A stretch of DNA of 64,000 nt from Mycolicibacterium tusciae (GTDB taxonomy: Bacteria; Actinomycetota; Actinomycetes; Mycobacteriales; Mycobacteriaceae): NCBI RefSeq assembly GCF_002086795.1, contig NZ_MVIM01000009.1:1-64000 (forward strand). The letters are read 5' to 3'. Positions 9,114 to 17,155 of this stretch are shown piece after piece. The stretch's first letter is position 1, and every line of letters starts with the position of its first letter. The notes under the pieces were generated by a model that saw only the letters and a list, made by a program, of their open reading frames with translations, had not been told where the DNA came from and ran no database searches. The translations under genes were made by a program, and so were the position numbers.

Positions 9114-9803
9114 ATGTCCACGTCCGTACCCGTGCCGGTGGAGCCGTCGGCCAAACAGCAGCTCGTGCTCACCGCGGAGCGGTTGTTTGCACAGCGCGGT
9201 CTCGACGGTGTTCCGCTCCGCCAGATCGGCACCGAGGCGGGCATGGCGAACAAGTCGGCCGTGCAGTATCACTTCGGGTCCAAGGAAGGCCTCGTCCAGG
9301 CGATCCTGCTCAACCGACTCGAGCACCTGACCCGTCGTCGACAGCTCTTGGAAGCCCGTACGCCATCTGATGATCTGCGGGCCATCGTCGAGGCGCACCA
9401 ACTCCCGTTGATCGAGCTGGCCGAGGACGAAACATGTTTCTATCTACCGTTCCTCGAGCAGCTCCTGCGCTACGACTATTCGGTCAATCCACTGACGTCG
9501 TTGCCTGATACGCATCGGAACTCACACCAGAACTACGTCGACAGAGTCGGCGCACTGATCGAGCACGTGCCGCAACCGCTGCGCGACAATCGCATTCACG
9601 ATGTCTCCTCGATGTGCGTACACGCCTGTGCCGACCGCCATCGCGCGCGTCTGGTCGGTTCGCCCGTGCCCTCGTACGCCGTGCATGTCAGTTCACTTCT
9701 CGACGGCTTCGTCGCCCTGCTCGGGGCGACGCCCTCCGAGGAGACCCTCGTCGCGCTGAAGGGTGCGAGCTCCAAACGGCCGACCCTGCGTGCGCTGCCG
9801 TAA
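9114..9803 (+). CDS. TetR-family transcriptional regulator
   Basis: 229 aa. The N-terminal TetR helix-turn-helix covers about residues 12-58 (AERLFAQRGLDGVPLRQIG through NKSAVQYHFGSKEGLVQAIL). The C-terminal ligand domain is not recognisable. It is divergent from the CMD-SDR-SDR-ALDH operon with a 60-bp gap holding an inverted repeat, so it most likely represses that operon and itself. AATTCT at 9102-9107 lies 7 nt before the ATG, so the message may be leaderless. Confidence 0.9.
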   Translation: MSTSVPVPVEPSAKQQLVLTAERLFAQRGLDGVPLRQIGTEAGMANKSAVQYHFGSKEGLVQAILLNRLEHLTRRRQLLEARTPSDDLRAIVEAHQLPLIELAEDETCFYLPFLEQLLRYDYSVNPLTSLPDTHRNSHQNYVDRVGALIEHVPQPLRDNRIHDVSSMCVHACADRHRARLVGSPVPSYAVHVSSLLDGFVALLGATPSEETLVALKGASSKRPTLRALP

Positions 9804-9808
9804 CCCGC

Positions 9809-10561
9809 TCAGAGGCGGCGCAGCAGTGCCGCGGCGCGCACCTCGTCGTCCACGGCGATCGCGATGTTCACGTCGTCATCGCGACGGGCCCAGCGCAGGC
9901 TGACGTCTTCGCCGTACTGGATCGGCCGGCGATACTCGATCACGGCGCGGTACGGGGCGCGACACACGTCGGGCACTTCGGCCATCACTTCATGAATGGC
10001 GTGCCAGTACGCGGTGTTGGTGACGTGCTCGAAGACGTCGATGTCGGTGCGACGCAACGCGAACGGTGCGACGACGTCGACATCGTCGGGGTTGGTCAAC
10101 CACGGTCGCCACTTGAGGCGGTGCTCCTGCGTGGTGCTCGCGAACTTCTCGATCAAGCTGTCGGAAACCCGCTGCGGTGTGAGGGTGCGCTCGTTGATCG
10201 CGATCCAGAACCCCTCGGTCTCGATGCGGCCGCCTTCGCCCCCGACCAGGTCGACGCGCATGGTGCACCACCGTGTCGACAGCGCAGAGCACCAGCGGCT
10301 GAAGGACACCTCGTTGGGCCATTCGATCGGCTCGATGACGTCGATCACCGTGCGTTGCACCAGCCAGTGCGGATGTTCCTCGGCTTCGCCCGCATCGAGC
10401 AGATTCTCCGCACCGACTTCCTGGATGTACCGAGCCACCCCGTCCAGGCGCAGCTGCAGCTGACTGCCGATGTCTCCGGTCGGCACCGGCCACGACGTGC
10501 GGTAGATGTAGCCGGCTGACGGCAGCGGACTCAGTCTGCGGTCGACATCATCGTTCGGCAT
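9809..10561 (-). CDS. Acyl-ACP thioesterase-like protein
   Basis: 250 aa with two hot-dog domains in tandem, as in FatA/FatB-type acyl-ACP thioesterases. The N-terminal half has HWLVQRTVIDVIEPIEWPNEV and the second half NTAYWHAIHEV, the usual place of the catalytic Asn/His region. It probably hydrolyses an acyl-ACP or acyl-CoA thioester. ATG at 10561 was chosen because upstream codons lie inside the kinase gene; the gap to the kinase stop is 8 bp, so the two genes form an operon. It converges with the TetR gene. Confidence 0.75.
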   Translation of the reverse strand: MPNDDVDRRLSPLPSAGYIYRTSWPVPTGDIGSQLQLRLDGVARYIQEVGAENLLDAGEAEEHPHWLVQRTVIDVIEPIEWPNEVSFSRWCSALSTRWCTMRVDLVGGEGGRIETEGFWIAINERTLTPQRVSDSLIEKFASTTQEHRLKWRPWLTNPDDVDVVAPFALRRTDIDVFEHVTNTAYWHAIHEVMAEVPDVCRAPYRAVIEYRRPIQYGEDVSLRWARRDDDVNIAIAVDDEVRAAALLRRL

Positions 10562-10569
10562 CGCGTGAC

Positions 10570-12336
10570 TCAACCTGCGGCCTGCAGCGTGACCTCCGAG
10601 ATTTCCGTGCGACTCTGGCCGTCCGTCGTGCCCAGTTTGGAGATCCATACGAGCACATTGGATGTCTTCGTTTCGTCGCGCACTTCGATGCGGTTCTGCC
10701 CCGGCTGCAGAGTCGTAGTGGGGGTCAGCTCGGTGGTGTCGGACAACGCGGCGGGCTTCTCGGTCGGCGACGAGCGGATCTGCACTTCGGTTCCAGTGCT
10801 GGAGATGTCGATGGTGACCGCGCTCAGTGCAGTCGGTTCGGACAGGTGCAGCATCAATCCCTGACCCTCGATAAAGGTCGGGAAGGGTACGGCGTCGCGA
10901 TAGGTGACCGTTTTCCACGCGGTGTCGGGATCGCCGTCGATCGCCTTGCCCGCGTCTTGGGGGTTGTCGGGTGAGCCGCCGGGGGCGAAGACGGTCGCGC
11001 TCTCCGGCTTGACGATCGGCCCGGGTCCGCTCGACCTGGCGGTGGTGAAGTACAGCACCGCCCCCGCGACCACCACGATCACTGCGAGAAGTGCCGCGAT
11101 CGGGATCCATCTGCGTTTGCGCACCTTGGTCGGTGGTTTGCCGCCGGCTGGTTTGGCCGGGACCTGCGGCCGCCGCCGCTTGGGGCCGGCGGAGATGTTG
11201 ACGATCGTGTCCGCATCGAGTCCATCGCCGTCCCATATTCCGCTGACCTCGACCTCGTCTCCGTCGGTGAGCTGATCGGGGACGAGCGCCGTTTGTATCT
11301 CCACTGGGACCGGAGCCTGACGACCGGCAACGGGTTCGAATGGCACCAAATGAAAAGACAGCAGGCCGATTTCGGCCTGGGCGCCGATCGCGCGGCGCTG
11401 CACCCCTCGCGCGGTGCCATGAATGACGAGACGCTCGAGACGTTGCGTGGTGGGACGCTCATCCGAAGTCTCGGTGGCCCGCGGGGCGGTGTGGGAGCCT
11501 CGACCTTGTCGAGTCAGCGCGCGGGCGAACTCCATACACGTCGCGTAGCGCTGGTTGGGATCTTTGGACAGCGCCCGCGCGAGCACGTCGTCGAAGTGCG
11601 CGAGATCGGGTCGACGCTCCGAAATTCGCGGCGCCGTCGTGCCCAGATGGTGGCTGATGATGACGGCGGGGTTCGGGTCCTCAAAGACCGGTGAGCCCGT
11701 CAAGAGATGAAAGGTCGTGGCGGCCAACGCGTACTGATCCGCCCGGCCGTCGAGCGGCTTGCCGAGTAGCTGTTCGGGCGCCACATAGTTGATCGTCCCC
11801 AACGCGATGTTGGTGTTGGTGAGGTTGCTGGCGTCGTCGATCCTGCGGGCGATCCCGAAGTCCGTCAGCAGCACCCGTCGCCGGTGACCATCGGATGCCG
11901 TCACGAGGATGTTCTCCGGTTTGACGTCGCGATGAAGCAGACGGCGTTCGTGACCGAAGTCGAGCGCATCGGCCACTGCCGTCACGATCTCGAAGACGTC
12001 GTGTTCCGGCATACCGCCGACGTAGTTCTCTCGAAGCAGTCGGCCCGCGTCGGTGCCGTCCACGTAGTCCATCGAGATCCAGAGCCGATCGTTGAATTCA
12101 CCACGATCGAGCACACCGACGATGTGGGGGTGCCACAACGTCGCCGCCAATTCGGCCTCGCGGTTGAATCGCGCCCGAAACTCGTCATCGGCCGTCGAGT
12201 CCAGCGACAGCACCTTCAGTGCGTCCTGACGAGGCAGGCGCGGGTGCTGGGCAAGGTAGACCTCTCCCGAGCCACCGGTGCCCAGCAATCGCTGGATCAC
12301 GTAGCCGGCGAAGACCTCGCCGTTGTCGAACGGCAT
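10570..12336 (-). CDS. Membrane serine/threonine protein kinase with extracytoplasmic sensor domain
   Basis: 588 aa. Residues about 10-270 are a Hanks-type kinase: [14 protein letters not shown]-loop, DALKVL lysine, [10 protein letters not shown] catalytic loop, DFG and APE motifs all intact. After a cytoplasmic beta-rich region (about 310-395) comes one membrane helix ([21 protein letters not shown]) and an outside domain of roughly 140 residues that resembles the F5/8-type C (galactose-binding-like) fold. Size and plan resemble mycobacterial PknF/PknI/PknJ, but orthology is not claimed. TAGTCT at 12343-12348 lies 7 nt before the ATG, suggesting a leaderless mRNA. It is co-transcribed with a thioesterase. 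Confidence 0.88.
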   Translation of the reverse strand: MPFDNGEVFAGYVIQRLLGTGGSGEVYLAQHPRLPRQDALKVLSLDSTADDEFRARFNREAELAATLWHPHIVGVLDRGEFNDRLWISMDYVDGTDAGRLLRENYVGGMPEHDVFEIVTAVADALDFGHERRLLHRDVKPENILVTASDGHRRRVLLTDFGIARRIDDASNLTNTNIALGTINYVAPEQLLGKPLDGRADQYALAATTFHLLTGSPVFEDPNPAVIISHHLGTTAPRISERRPDLAHFDDVLARALSKDPNQRYATCMEFARALTRQGRGSHTAPRATETSDERPTTQRLERLVIHGTARGVQRRAIGAQAEIGLLSFHLVPFEPVAGRQAPVPVEIQTALVPDQLTDGDEVEVSGIWDGDGLDADTIVNISAGPKRRRPQVPAKPAGGKPPTKVRKRRWIPIAALLAVIVVVAGAVLYFTTARSSGPGPIVKPESATVFAPGGSPDNPQDAGKAIDGDPDTAWKTVTYRDAVPFPTFIEGQGLMLHLSEPTALSAVTIDISSTGTEVQIRSSPTEKPAALSDTTELTPTTTLQPGQNRIEVRDETKTSNVLVWISKLGTTDGQSRTEISEVTLQAAG

Positions 12337-12342
12337 CCCCGA

Positions 12343-12348
12343 AGACTA
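12343..12348 (-). promoter_or_regulatory. -10 hexamer TAGTCT of kinase gene
   Basis: On the minus strand TAGTCT ends 7 nt before ATG 12336. On the plus strand TAGTGT (12455-12460) precedes the divergent FadE operon, so both promoters share this 130-bp gap. Confidence 0.5.
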
Positions 12349-12467
12349 CAAACCCGCATGCCCGGGCGACGAACTATGCCGATGACAAGCATTTTCGGAC
12401 CGGACAAAGCGCGCCACACTCCGGCGTTCGCCCGCCCTGTGAACACTTTCTCGATAGTGTCGCCTGC

Positions 12468-13619
12468 GTGGACTTCGAGCTCGACGACGAGCAGCGAGCC
12501 TGGGTGGCCGAAGTGCGGCAGTTCCTCGACGAGCACGTCACCGCCGCGCTGCGGGCGGAGATGGCCGAGCACGGACTCGAACACCAGGGCGGTGAGCTGA
12601 CAGCGTTTCGCCGCAAGATCGGCGAGAAGGGCTGGTTCGGCCTGAACTGGCCCAAGGAGTACGGGGGGCTCGGCCTCACCGCCATGCACCAGCACCTGCT
12701 GATGAGCGAGTTCGAGTACGTCGGCGTGCCCGGGCCCGATCTCACTGTGACCTCGGTGGCGCCGATGATCATGCGGCACGGCACCGAGCAGAACAAGAAG
12801 GAGTTCCTCCCCGGAGTCGCCAGGGGCGAGATCGTCTTCGCGCTGGGCTACTCCGAACCCAACGCAGGCACCGACCTGGCCAGCCTGCGCACCCGCGCTG
12901 TACGCGACGGCGATGAATGGGTGATCAACGGCTCGAAGATCTGGAATAGCGGCGCTCAGCGGTCCACCCACGAGTGGCTGTGCGTGCGCACCGATCCCGA
13001 CGCGCCGCGGCACCGCGGAATCTCGGTGATCGCTGTCCCGATCGACACCCCCGGCATCGAGATCCACCCGCTGTATGCGTGGTCGGGTTACCGCACCAAC
13101 GAGACCTTCTTCCGCGATGTCCGGGTGCCTGTCACCAACCTGATCGGTGAGCTAAACATGGGCTGGACCTACATCACCGGCGCGCTGGATCTAGAGCGTG
13201 GCGCCCTGATCAACGTGGGCGACCTACGTCGCGCGCTCGACGAGCTGACCGCGCTGGCCGGGGATCCCGATCCAGCGTTCCGGCGTCGGCTCGCGCAGGC
13301 CGAGGCCGACGTCGAGGTCGCCAGATTGATGGGTCTGGAAGCCGCATCGATGCTCGACAGTGGCCGCATCCCGTCCGTGGAGGTCAGCGTCGAGAAGATC
13401 TTCACGAGCGAGCTCCGGCAGCGGATCGCCGACCTCGCGCTCGACCTGCTCGGCCCCGAAGGCCTGCGCGCCCATCGCAGCGCGGGCGCACCCGCGGACG
13501 GCTTCTTCGAGCGCCTCTACCGGGTGTCGCCTCTCATGCGGTTCGGCGGCGGCACCAACGAGGTCCTTCGCGACGTGATCGCCCAGCGCGGTCACAAGAT
13601 GCCGTCGTACGGGAGGTGA
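12468..13619 (+). CDS. Acyl-CoA dehydrogenase, ChsE2/FadE29-like subunit
   Basis: 383-aa flavoprotein dehydrogenase. It shows the acyl-CoA dehydrogenase pattern: LGYSEPNAGTDLASL FAD/substrate region and a C-terminal MRFGGGTNEVLRDVIAQRGHK. Length matches FadE29 (ChsE2), which forms an alpha2-beta2 enzyme with FadE28 and desaturates a three-carbon steroid side chain. The next gene supplies the partner subunit. GTG at 12468 is chosen: TAGTGT at 12455-12460 lies 8 nt upstream (leaderless), and the earlier in-frame codons overlap the divergent kinase. It is the first gene of a seven-gene igr-like operon. Confidence 0.85.
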   Translation: MDFELDDEQRAWVAEVRQFLDEHVTAALRAEMAEHGLEHQGGELTAFRRKIGEKGWFGLNWPKEYGGLGLTAMHQHLLMSEFEYVGVPGPDLTVTSVAPMIMRHGTEQNKKEFLPGVARGEIVFALGYSEPNAGTDLASLRTRAVRDGDEWVINGSKIWNSGAQRSTHEWLCVRTDPDAPRHRGISVIAVPIDTPGIEIHPLYAWSGYRTNETFFRDVRVPVTNLIGELNMGWTYITGALDLERGALINVGDLRRALDELTALAGDPDPAFRRRLAQAEADVEVARLMGLEAASMLDSGRIPSVEVSVEKIFTSELRQRIADLALDLLGPEGLRAHRSAGAPADGFFERLYRVSPLMRFGGGTNEVLRDVIAQRGHKMPSYGR

Positions 13620-13623
13620 TGGG

Positions 13624-14643
13624 ATGCGGGTGATCTCTTCGCAGGACGAACGCGATCTGGCAGCGATGTGCCGCAGCGTGCTGGCGGCCGACCTCGAGCC
13701 GGACGGGAAGTGGAAGGCGCTGGCGTCGGCGGGTGTCCTCGGCTTGGTGGTCGACGGCAGCCTCAACGACATCGGTGTCTTCTGCGTCGAGGCGGGGCGA
13801 GCGCTGTGCCCCAGGGGCGTTCAGAGCACGCTGTACGCTGCGCTGGCGGTCGACTGGCTCGGCGTCGGCTCCGCCTGGCTGCCCAGGCTGACGTCGGGTG
13901 AGGCGCGTGGCACGTATGTGTTGTTCAATCCGCGCGACGCCTCCGACGTGACGCCGAGACTGAATGTGCGGCGAGATGGTGACGCGTGGCGGGTGAACGG
14001 CAGCGCGGACTACGTCGCGGATGCGGACCGGGCCGATGTGATCGTCGCGAGCACGGATGCAGGCATCGTTGCCGTCGACGCGACGGCGAACGGGGTCGAG
14101 GTCGAGCCGCTGCCCATCATGGGCGGCTTCGGAGTGTTCACAGTCCGGCTCAACGACGTCCTGGTCAACGAACCCACACCGGTCGACGCAGATGCGCTGC
14201 GGCGGACGGTCAATGCCATGGTGGCGCTGGACTGTCTGGATCTCGTCGGAGTCGGCGATGCGGTGATCGACCGCACCGTCGCCTACACGACGATGCGCGA
14301 GCAGTTCGGCAGGCCGATCGCCTCCTTTCAGGCCGCGCAACACGTAGTCGCAGATATGCACATCGCGCTGTCCGCGGCACGACTGGCGGCGCTGTCGGCG
14401 ACGTTCTGGATCGGGCGCGGCAGCACGGCGACCCGCGAAACCGCGATCGCGCGGATGCGGGCCGCCGACGTCAAGAAGATCACCCTCGACGCGCACCAAC
14501 TGCACGGTGGGATGGGGTATGTCGTCGACACCGGTCTGCACCTGTTCTCCGAACGCGCTCGAGTGCTTTCGACATTGGGTGGCGGCGCGGACGTCGCGGC
14601 GAAATGGCTTGACGGCAAGTCGACCTGGGCAGGTGCGCGGTGA
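13624..14643 (+). CDS. Acyl-CoA dehydrogenase, ChsE1/FadE28-like subunit
   Basis: 339 aa, the same size as FadE28 (ChsE1). Domain order is acyl-CoA dehydrogenase but shorter at the N terminus; YTTMREQFGRPIASFQAAQH and LHGGMGYVVDTGLHL are the recognisable FAD and C-terminal motifs. In the heteromeric steroid enzymes only one subunit type holds the catalytic base, so this gene and the previous one are presumed to work together. It lies 4 bp after the first FadE and overlaps the next gene by 4 bp. Confidence 0.82.
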   Translation: MRVISSQDERDLAAMCRSVLAADLEPDGKWKALASAGVLGLVVDGSLNDIGVFCVEAGRALCPRGVQSTLYAALAVDWLGVGSAWLPRLTSGEARGTYVLFNPRDASDVTPRLNVRRDGDAWRVNGSADYVADADRADVIVASTDAGIVAVDATANGVEVEPLPIMGGFGVFTVRLNDVLVNEPTPVDADALRRTVNAMVALDCLDLVGVGDAVIDRTVAYTTMREQFGRPIASFQAAQHVVADMHIALSAARLAALSATFWIGRGSTATRETAIARMRAADVKKITLDAHQLHGGMGYVVDTGLHLFSERARVLSTLGGGADVAAKWLDGKSTWAGAR

Positions 14644-15134
14644 GCCTCGTCGACTCGGAGTCGGCCGCCAAGGTCGGCACCGTTGTCGCTGTCGCCACCG
14701 GCGAGGTGTACCGACGGGACTGGCAGCGATGGGCCGCCGCGGTCGGTGACCACAACCCGCTGTGGTTCGACGCGGACTACGCGCGTCGGCACGGCTATCG
14801 CGACATCACCTGTCCGCCGCTGTATCTCCAGTACGCGATTCTCGGGGTCGCCGCACTCGGTGAGTTACGGCTCGATGGGTCGTCAGGCGCGGTGACGGGC
14901 AGTATGGCCTTCCCGAAGGCCCCGCGACGAATGGCAGGGGGTGAGAGCACGACCTTCCATCTGCCCGCCTACCACGGCGACGAGATCGAGATGGTGCGCA
15001 CCGTCGAATCGATCGTCGAGAAGGAAGGCAGGTCAGGCAGATTCGTTGTGGTGACCTGGCGCGCCGAATACCGCAACCAGCATCGTGAGCTTCTCGCCGA
15101 GGCGTCCACATCGATGATCGCGCGCCCCGCATGA
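14640..15134 (+). CDS. MaoC-like (FAS1-type) dehydratase half, ChsH2 N-domain-like
   Basis: 164-aa hot-dog protein. DWQRWAAAVGDHNPLWFDADYA is the MaoC/FAS1-like N-terminal motif. In the M. tuberculosis igr operon the equivalent protein ChsH2 (Rv3542c) is a fusion of such a domain with a DUF35 domain; here the DUF35 is a separate gene two genes downstream, so ChsH2 is split. It probably pairs with the following MaoC protein to hydrate an enoyl-CoA. The GTG start overlaps the previous stop (GTGA). Confidence 0.8.
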   Translation: MSLVDSESAAKVGTVVAVATGEVYRRDWQRWAAAVGDHNPLWFDADYARRHGYRDITCPPLYLQYAILGVAALGELRLDGSSGAVTGSMAFPKAPRRMAGGESTTFHLPAYHGDEIEMVRTVESIVEKEGRSGRFVVVTWRAEYRNQHRELLAEASTSMIARPA

Positions 15135-15553
15135 GCCCGTTGTACGAGGACGTCGACAGCGGTGACGAGATCCCGGCTCTGACGGTAACCGTCGACGAGA
15201 CGCAGATGTTCTTCTTCAGCGCCGCGACATACAACGGCCATCGCATCCACTACGACAAGGACTGGGCTCGCGACACCGAAGGCTATGACAACGTTCTCGT
15301 TCAAGGTCCGCTGCAGGCGGCCCTGCTGTCGCGGGCGCTGACGGACTGGATCGGTGGCGCCGGCCGGCTGGTGGCGTTCTCGGTCCAGAACCGGGCGATC
15401 GCATATCCGGGGCAGCAGTTGACGTTCGGCGGGGTGATCACCGGGAAACGGGAGGGTGGACTTGTCGACCTTGACATCTACTGCAAACGTGGTGACGAGG
15501 TGCTGATGCCGGGAACCGCGACCGTCGCGCTGCCGTCGAAGGTCGGGCCGTGA
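15131..15553 (+). CDS. MaoC-like hydratase, ChsH1-like
   Basis: 140 aa single hot-dog domain. FFFSAATYNGHRIHYDKDWA contains the hydratase-2 type Asn/His region (YNGHRIHYD), and HYDKDWARDTEGYDNVLVQG follows the R-hydratase pattern. ChsH1 of the igr operon is of similar size and forms a heterotetramer with ChsH2. It overlaps both neighbours by 4 bp, so translation is coupled. Confidence 0.82.
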   Translation: MSPLYEDVDSGDEIPALTVTVDETQMFFFSAATYNGHRIHYDKDWARDTEGYDNVLVQGPLQAALLSRALTDWIGGAGRLVAFSVQNRAIAYPGQQLTFGGVITGKREGGLVDLDIYCKRGDEVLMPGTATVALPSKVGP

Positions 15554-16752
15554 CGGGTCTGCGGGGCGAGGCGGCGATCGTCGGAATCGCGGAGTTGCCC
15601 GCCGAGAAGCGTCAGAGCGCCCCACCGTCCTTCACCCTGGATCAGTACGCGCGGCTCGCCAAAATGGTGATCGAGGATGCCGGGGTGGATCCCGCTGTGG
15701 TGAACGGTCTTTCGACACACGGCATCGCGGAGTCCGATATGTTCGCCCCGGCCACGCTGTCGGAGTACCTGGGTCTGCCACTGAACTTTGGTGACCGCGT
15801 CGACCTCGGTGGGGCGACGGCGGCGGGCATGGTGTGGCGTGCCGCCGCCGCCGTCGAACTCGGTCTGTGTGATGCCGTGCTCGCTGTCGTACCGGGGTCG
15901 ACCGAGGTGCCACGCTCGGAGTCCAAGCCCGCGCGCACGCTCAGCTGGTACGGCGCGTCGAGCAACAACTACGGCTCACCGCAGGCCGAATACGAGATTC
16001 CGTACGGCAACGTCGGCCAGAATGGTCCTTACGCTCAGGTCGCACAACGTTATGCGCATGAATTCGGTTACGACGCCGCGGCGTTGGCGAAGATCGCGGT
16101 GGATCAGCGGACCAACGCGTGCGCCCACCCCGGCGCGGTCTTCCACGGCCGGCCGATCACCGTCGACGACGTGCTGAACAGCCCGGTGATCGCCGACCCG
16201 ATCCACATGCTCGAGACCGTGATGCGCGTACAGGGCGGCTCGGGTGTGTTGATCGCCAACGCCGATGTGGCGCGCCAAGGCCGCCATCGCCCGGTGTGGC
16301 TCAAGGGATTCGGGGAACACATCCGCTTCAAGACACCGACCTACGCCGACGATCTGCTCACCACGCCGATCGCACGCTCCGCGGAACAGGCCTTCAGTAT
16401 GGCGGGGTTGCAGCGGTCCGACATCGACCTGGCCTCGGTGTACGACTGCTACACGATCACCGTGCTGATGACGCTCGAGGACGCGGGCTTCTGCGGCAAG
16501 GGTGAGGGGATGACGTGGCTGACGGACCGCGATCTGACCTTCCGCGGCGACTTTCCGCTCAACACCGCGGGCGGGCAACTGTCCTACGGGCAGCCCGGGA
16601 TGGCGGGCGGCATGCACCACGTCGTCGACGGTGCCCGGCAGGTGATGGGCCGTGCGGCCGACGCCCAGGTTGCCGACTGCAACACGGCGTTCGTCAACGG
16701 CACCGGCGGCATCATGAGCGAGCAGGTCGCCTTGATCCTGGGCGGTGACTGA
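15550..16752 (+). CDS. Thiolase-fold aldolase, Ltp2-like
   Basis: 400-aa member of the SCP-x/lipid-transfer thiolase group. The C-terminal signature (SVYDCYTITVLMTLEDAGFCGKG, FPLNTAGGQLSYGQPG, GGMHHVVDGARQVMG) is typical of this group. Ltp2 proteins act as retro-aldolases that release propionyl-CoA from the hydrated steroid side chain, and need a DUF35 partner; the next gene encodes one. Position after the hydratases and before DUF35 supports that role. A true thiolase activity is less likely. Confidence 0.83.
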   Translation: MTGLRGEAAIVGIAELPAEKRQSAPPSFTLDQYARLAKMVIEDAGVDPAVVNGLSTHGIAESDMFAPATLSEYLGLPLNFGDRVDLGGATAAGMVWRAAAAVELGLCDAVLAVVPGSTEVPRSESKPARTLSWYGASSNNYGSPQAEYEIPYGNVGQNGPYAQVAQRYAHEFGYDAAALAKIAVDQRTNACAHPGAVFHGRPITVDDVLNSPVIADPIHMLETVMRVQGGSGVLIANADVARQGRHRPVWLKGFGEHIRFKTPTYADDLLTTPIARSAEQAFSMAGLQRSDIDLASVYDCYTITVLMTLEDAGFCGKGEGMTWLTDRDLTFRGDFPLNTAGGQLSYGQPGMAGGMHHVVDGARQVMGRAADAQVADCNTAFVNGTGGIMSEQVALILGGD

Positions 16753-17155
16753 CATGACCGCACCTGTGCCTAAACCGACTCCGGTGTCCCAGCTGTACTG
16801 GGATGGGTTGCGCGAACACCGAATACTGATCCAGTACTCACCGTCTTCGGATCGGTACGTGTTCTACCCGCGCACCCTGGCGCCCGGCACTCTTGCCGAC
16901 GATCTCGAATGGCGTGAGATCGACGGCGCGGGAACGCTGTACACCTACACCGTCGCGCGCCGACCCACCGGGCCGCCGTGGGCCGAGAAGCAGCCACAGC
17001 TGCTGGCCGTCGTCGAATGGGATGCCGGCCCCCGCGTGAGCACGGAACTGGTCGACGTGGCGCCCGAGGACATCCGGATCGGCATGCGCGTCGTGCCGGT
17101 GTTCTGCGACGAGGACGGGATGACACTGCTCCGCTATCGGCCCGCCGGTGGTTGA
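16745..17155 (+). CDS. DUF35 OB-fold protein, partner of the Ltp2-like aldolase
   Basis: 136 aa. An N-terminal helix (PVSQLYWDGLREHRILIQYS) is followed by an OB-fold with GAGTLYTYTVARRP. The zinc-ribbon cysteines usual in DUF35 are missing: the stretch SPSSDRYVFYPRTLAPG has none. It overlaps the aldolase gene by 8 bp and the FadD gene by 8 bp. It is the counterpart of the C-terminal half of ChsH2, here a stand-alone protein. GTG at 16745 was used; ATG at 16754 is an alternative. Confidence 0.8.
   Translation: MTDMTAPVPKPTPVSQLYWDGLREHRILIQYSPSSDRYVFYPRTLAPGTLADDLEWREIDGAGTLYTYTVARRPTGPPWAEKQPQLLAVVEWDAGPRVSTELVDVAPEDIRIGMRVVPVFCDEDGMTLLRYRPAGG

Noticed and set aside
10562-11236. Upstream extension of the thioesterase frame
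   Set aside because: It runs through the kinase gene in another frame and has Arg/Gln-rich non-folding sequence; the ATG at 10561 is placed 8 bp after the kinase stop.
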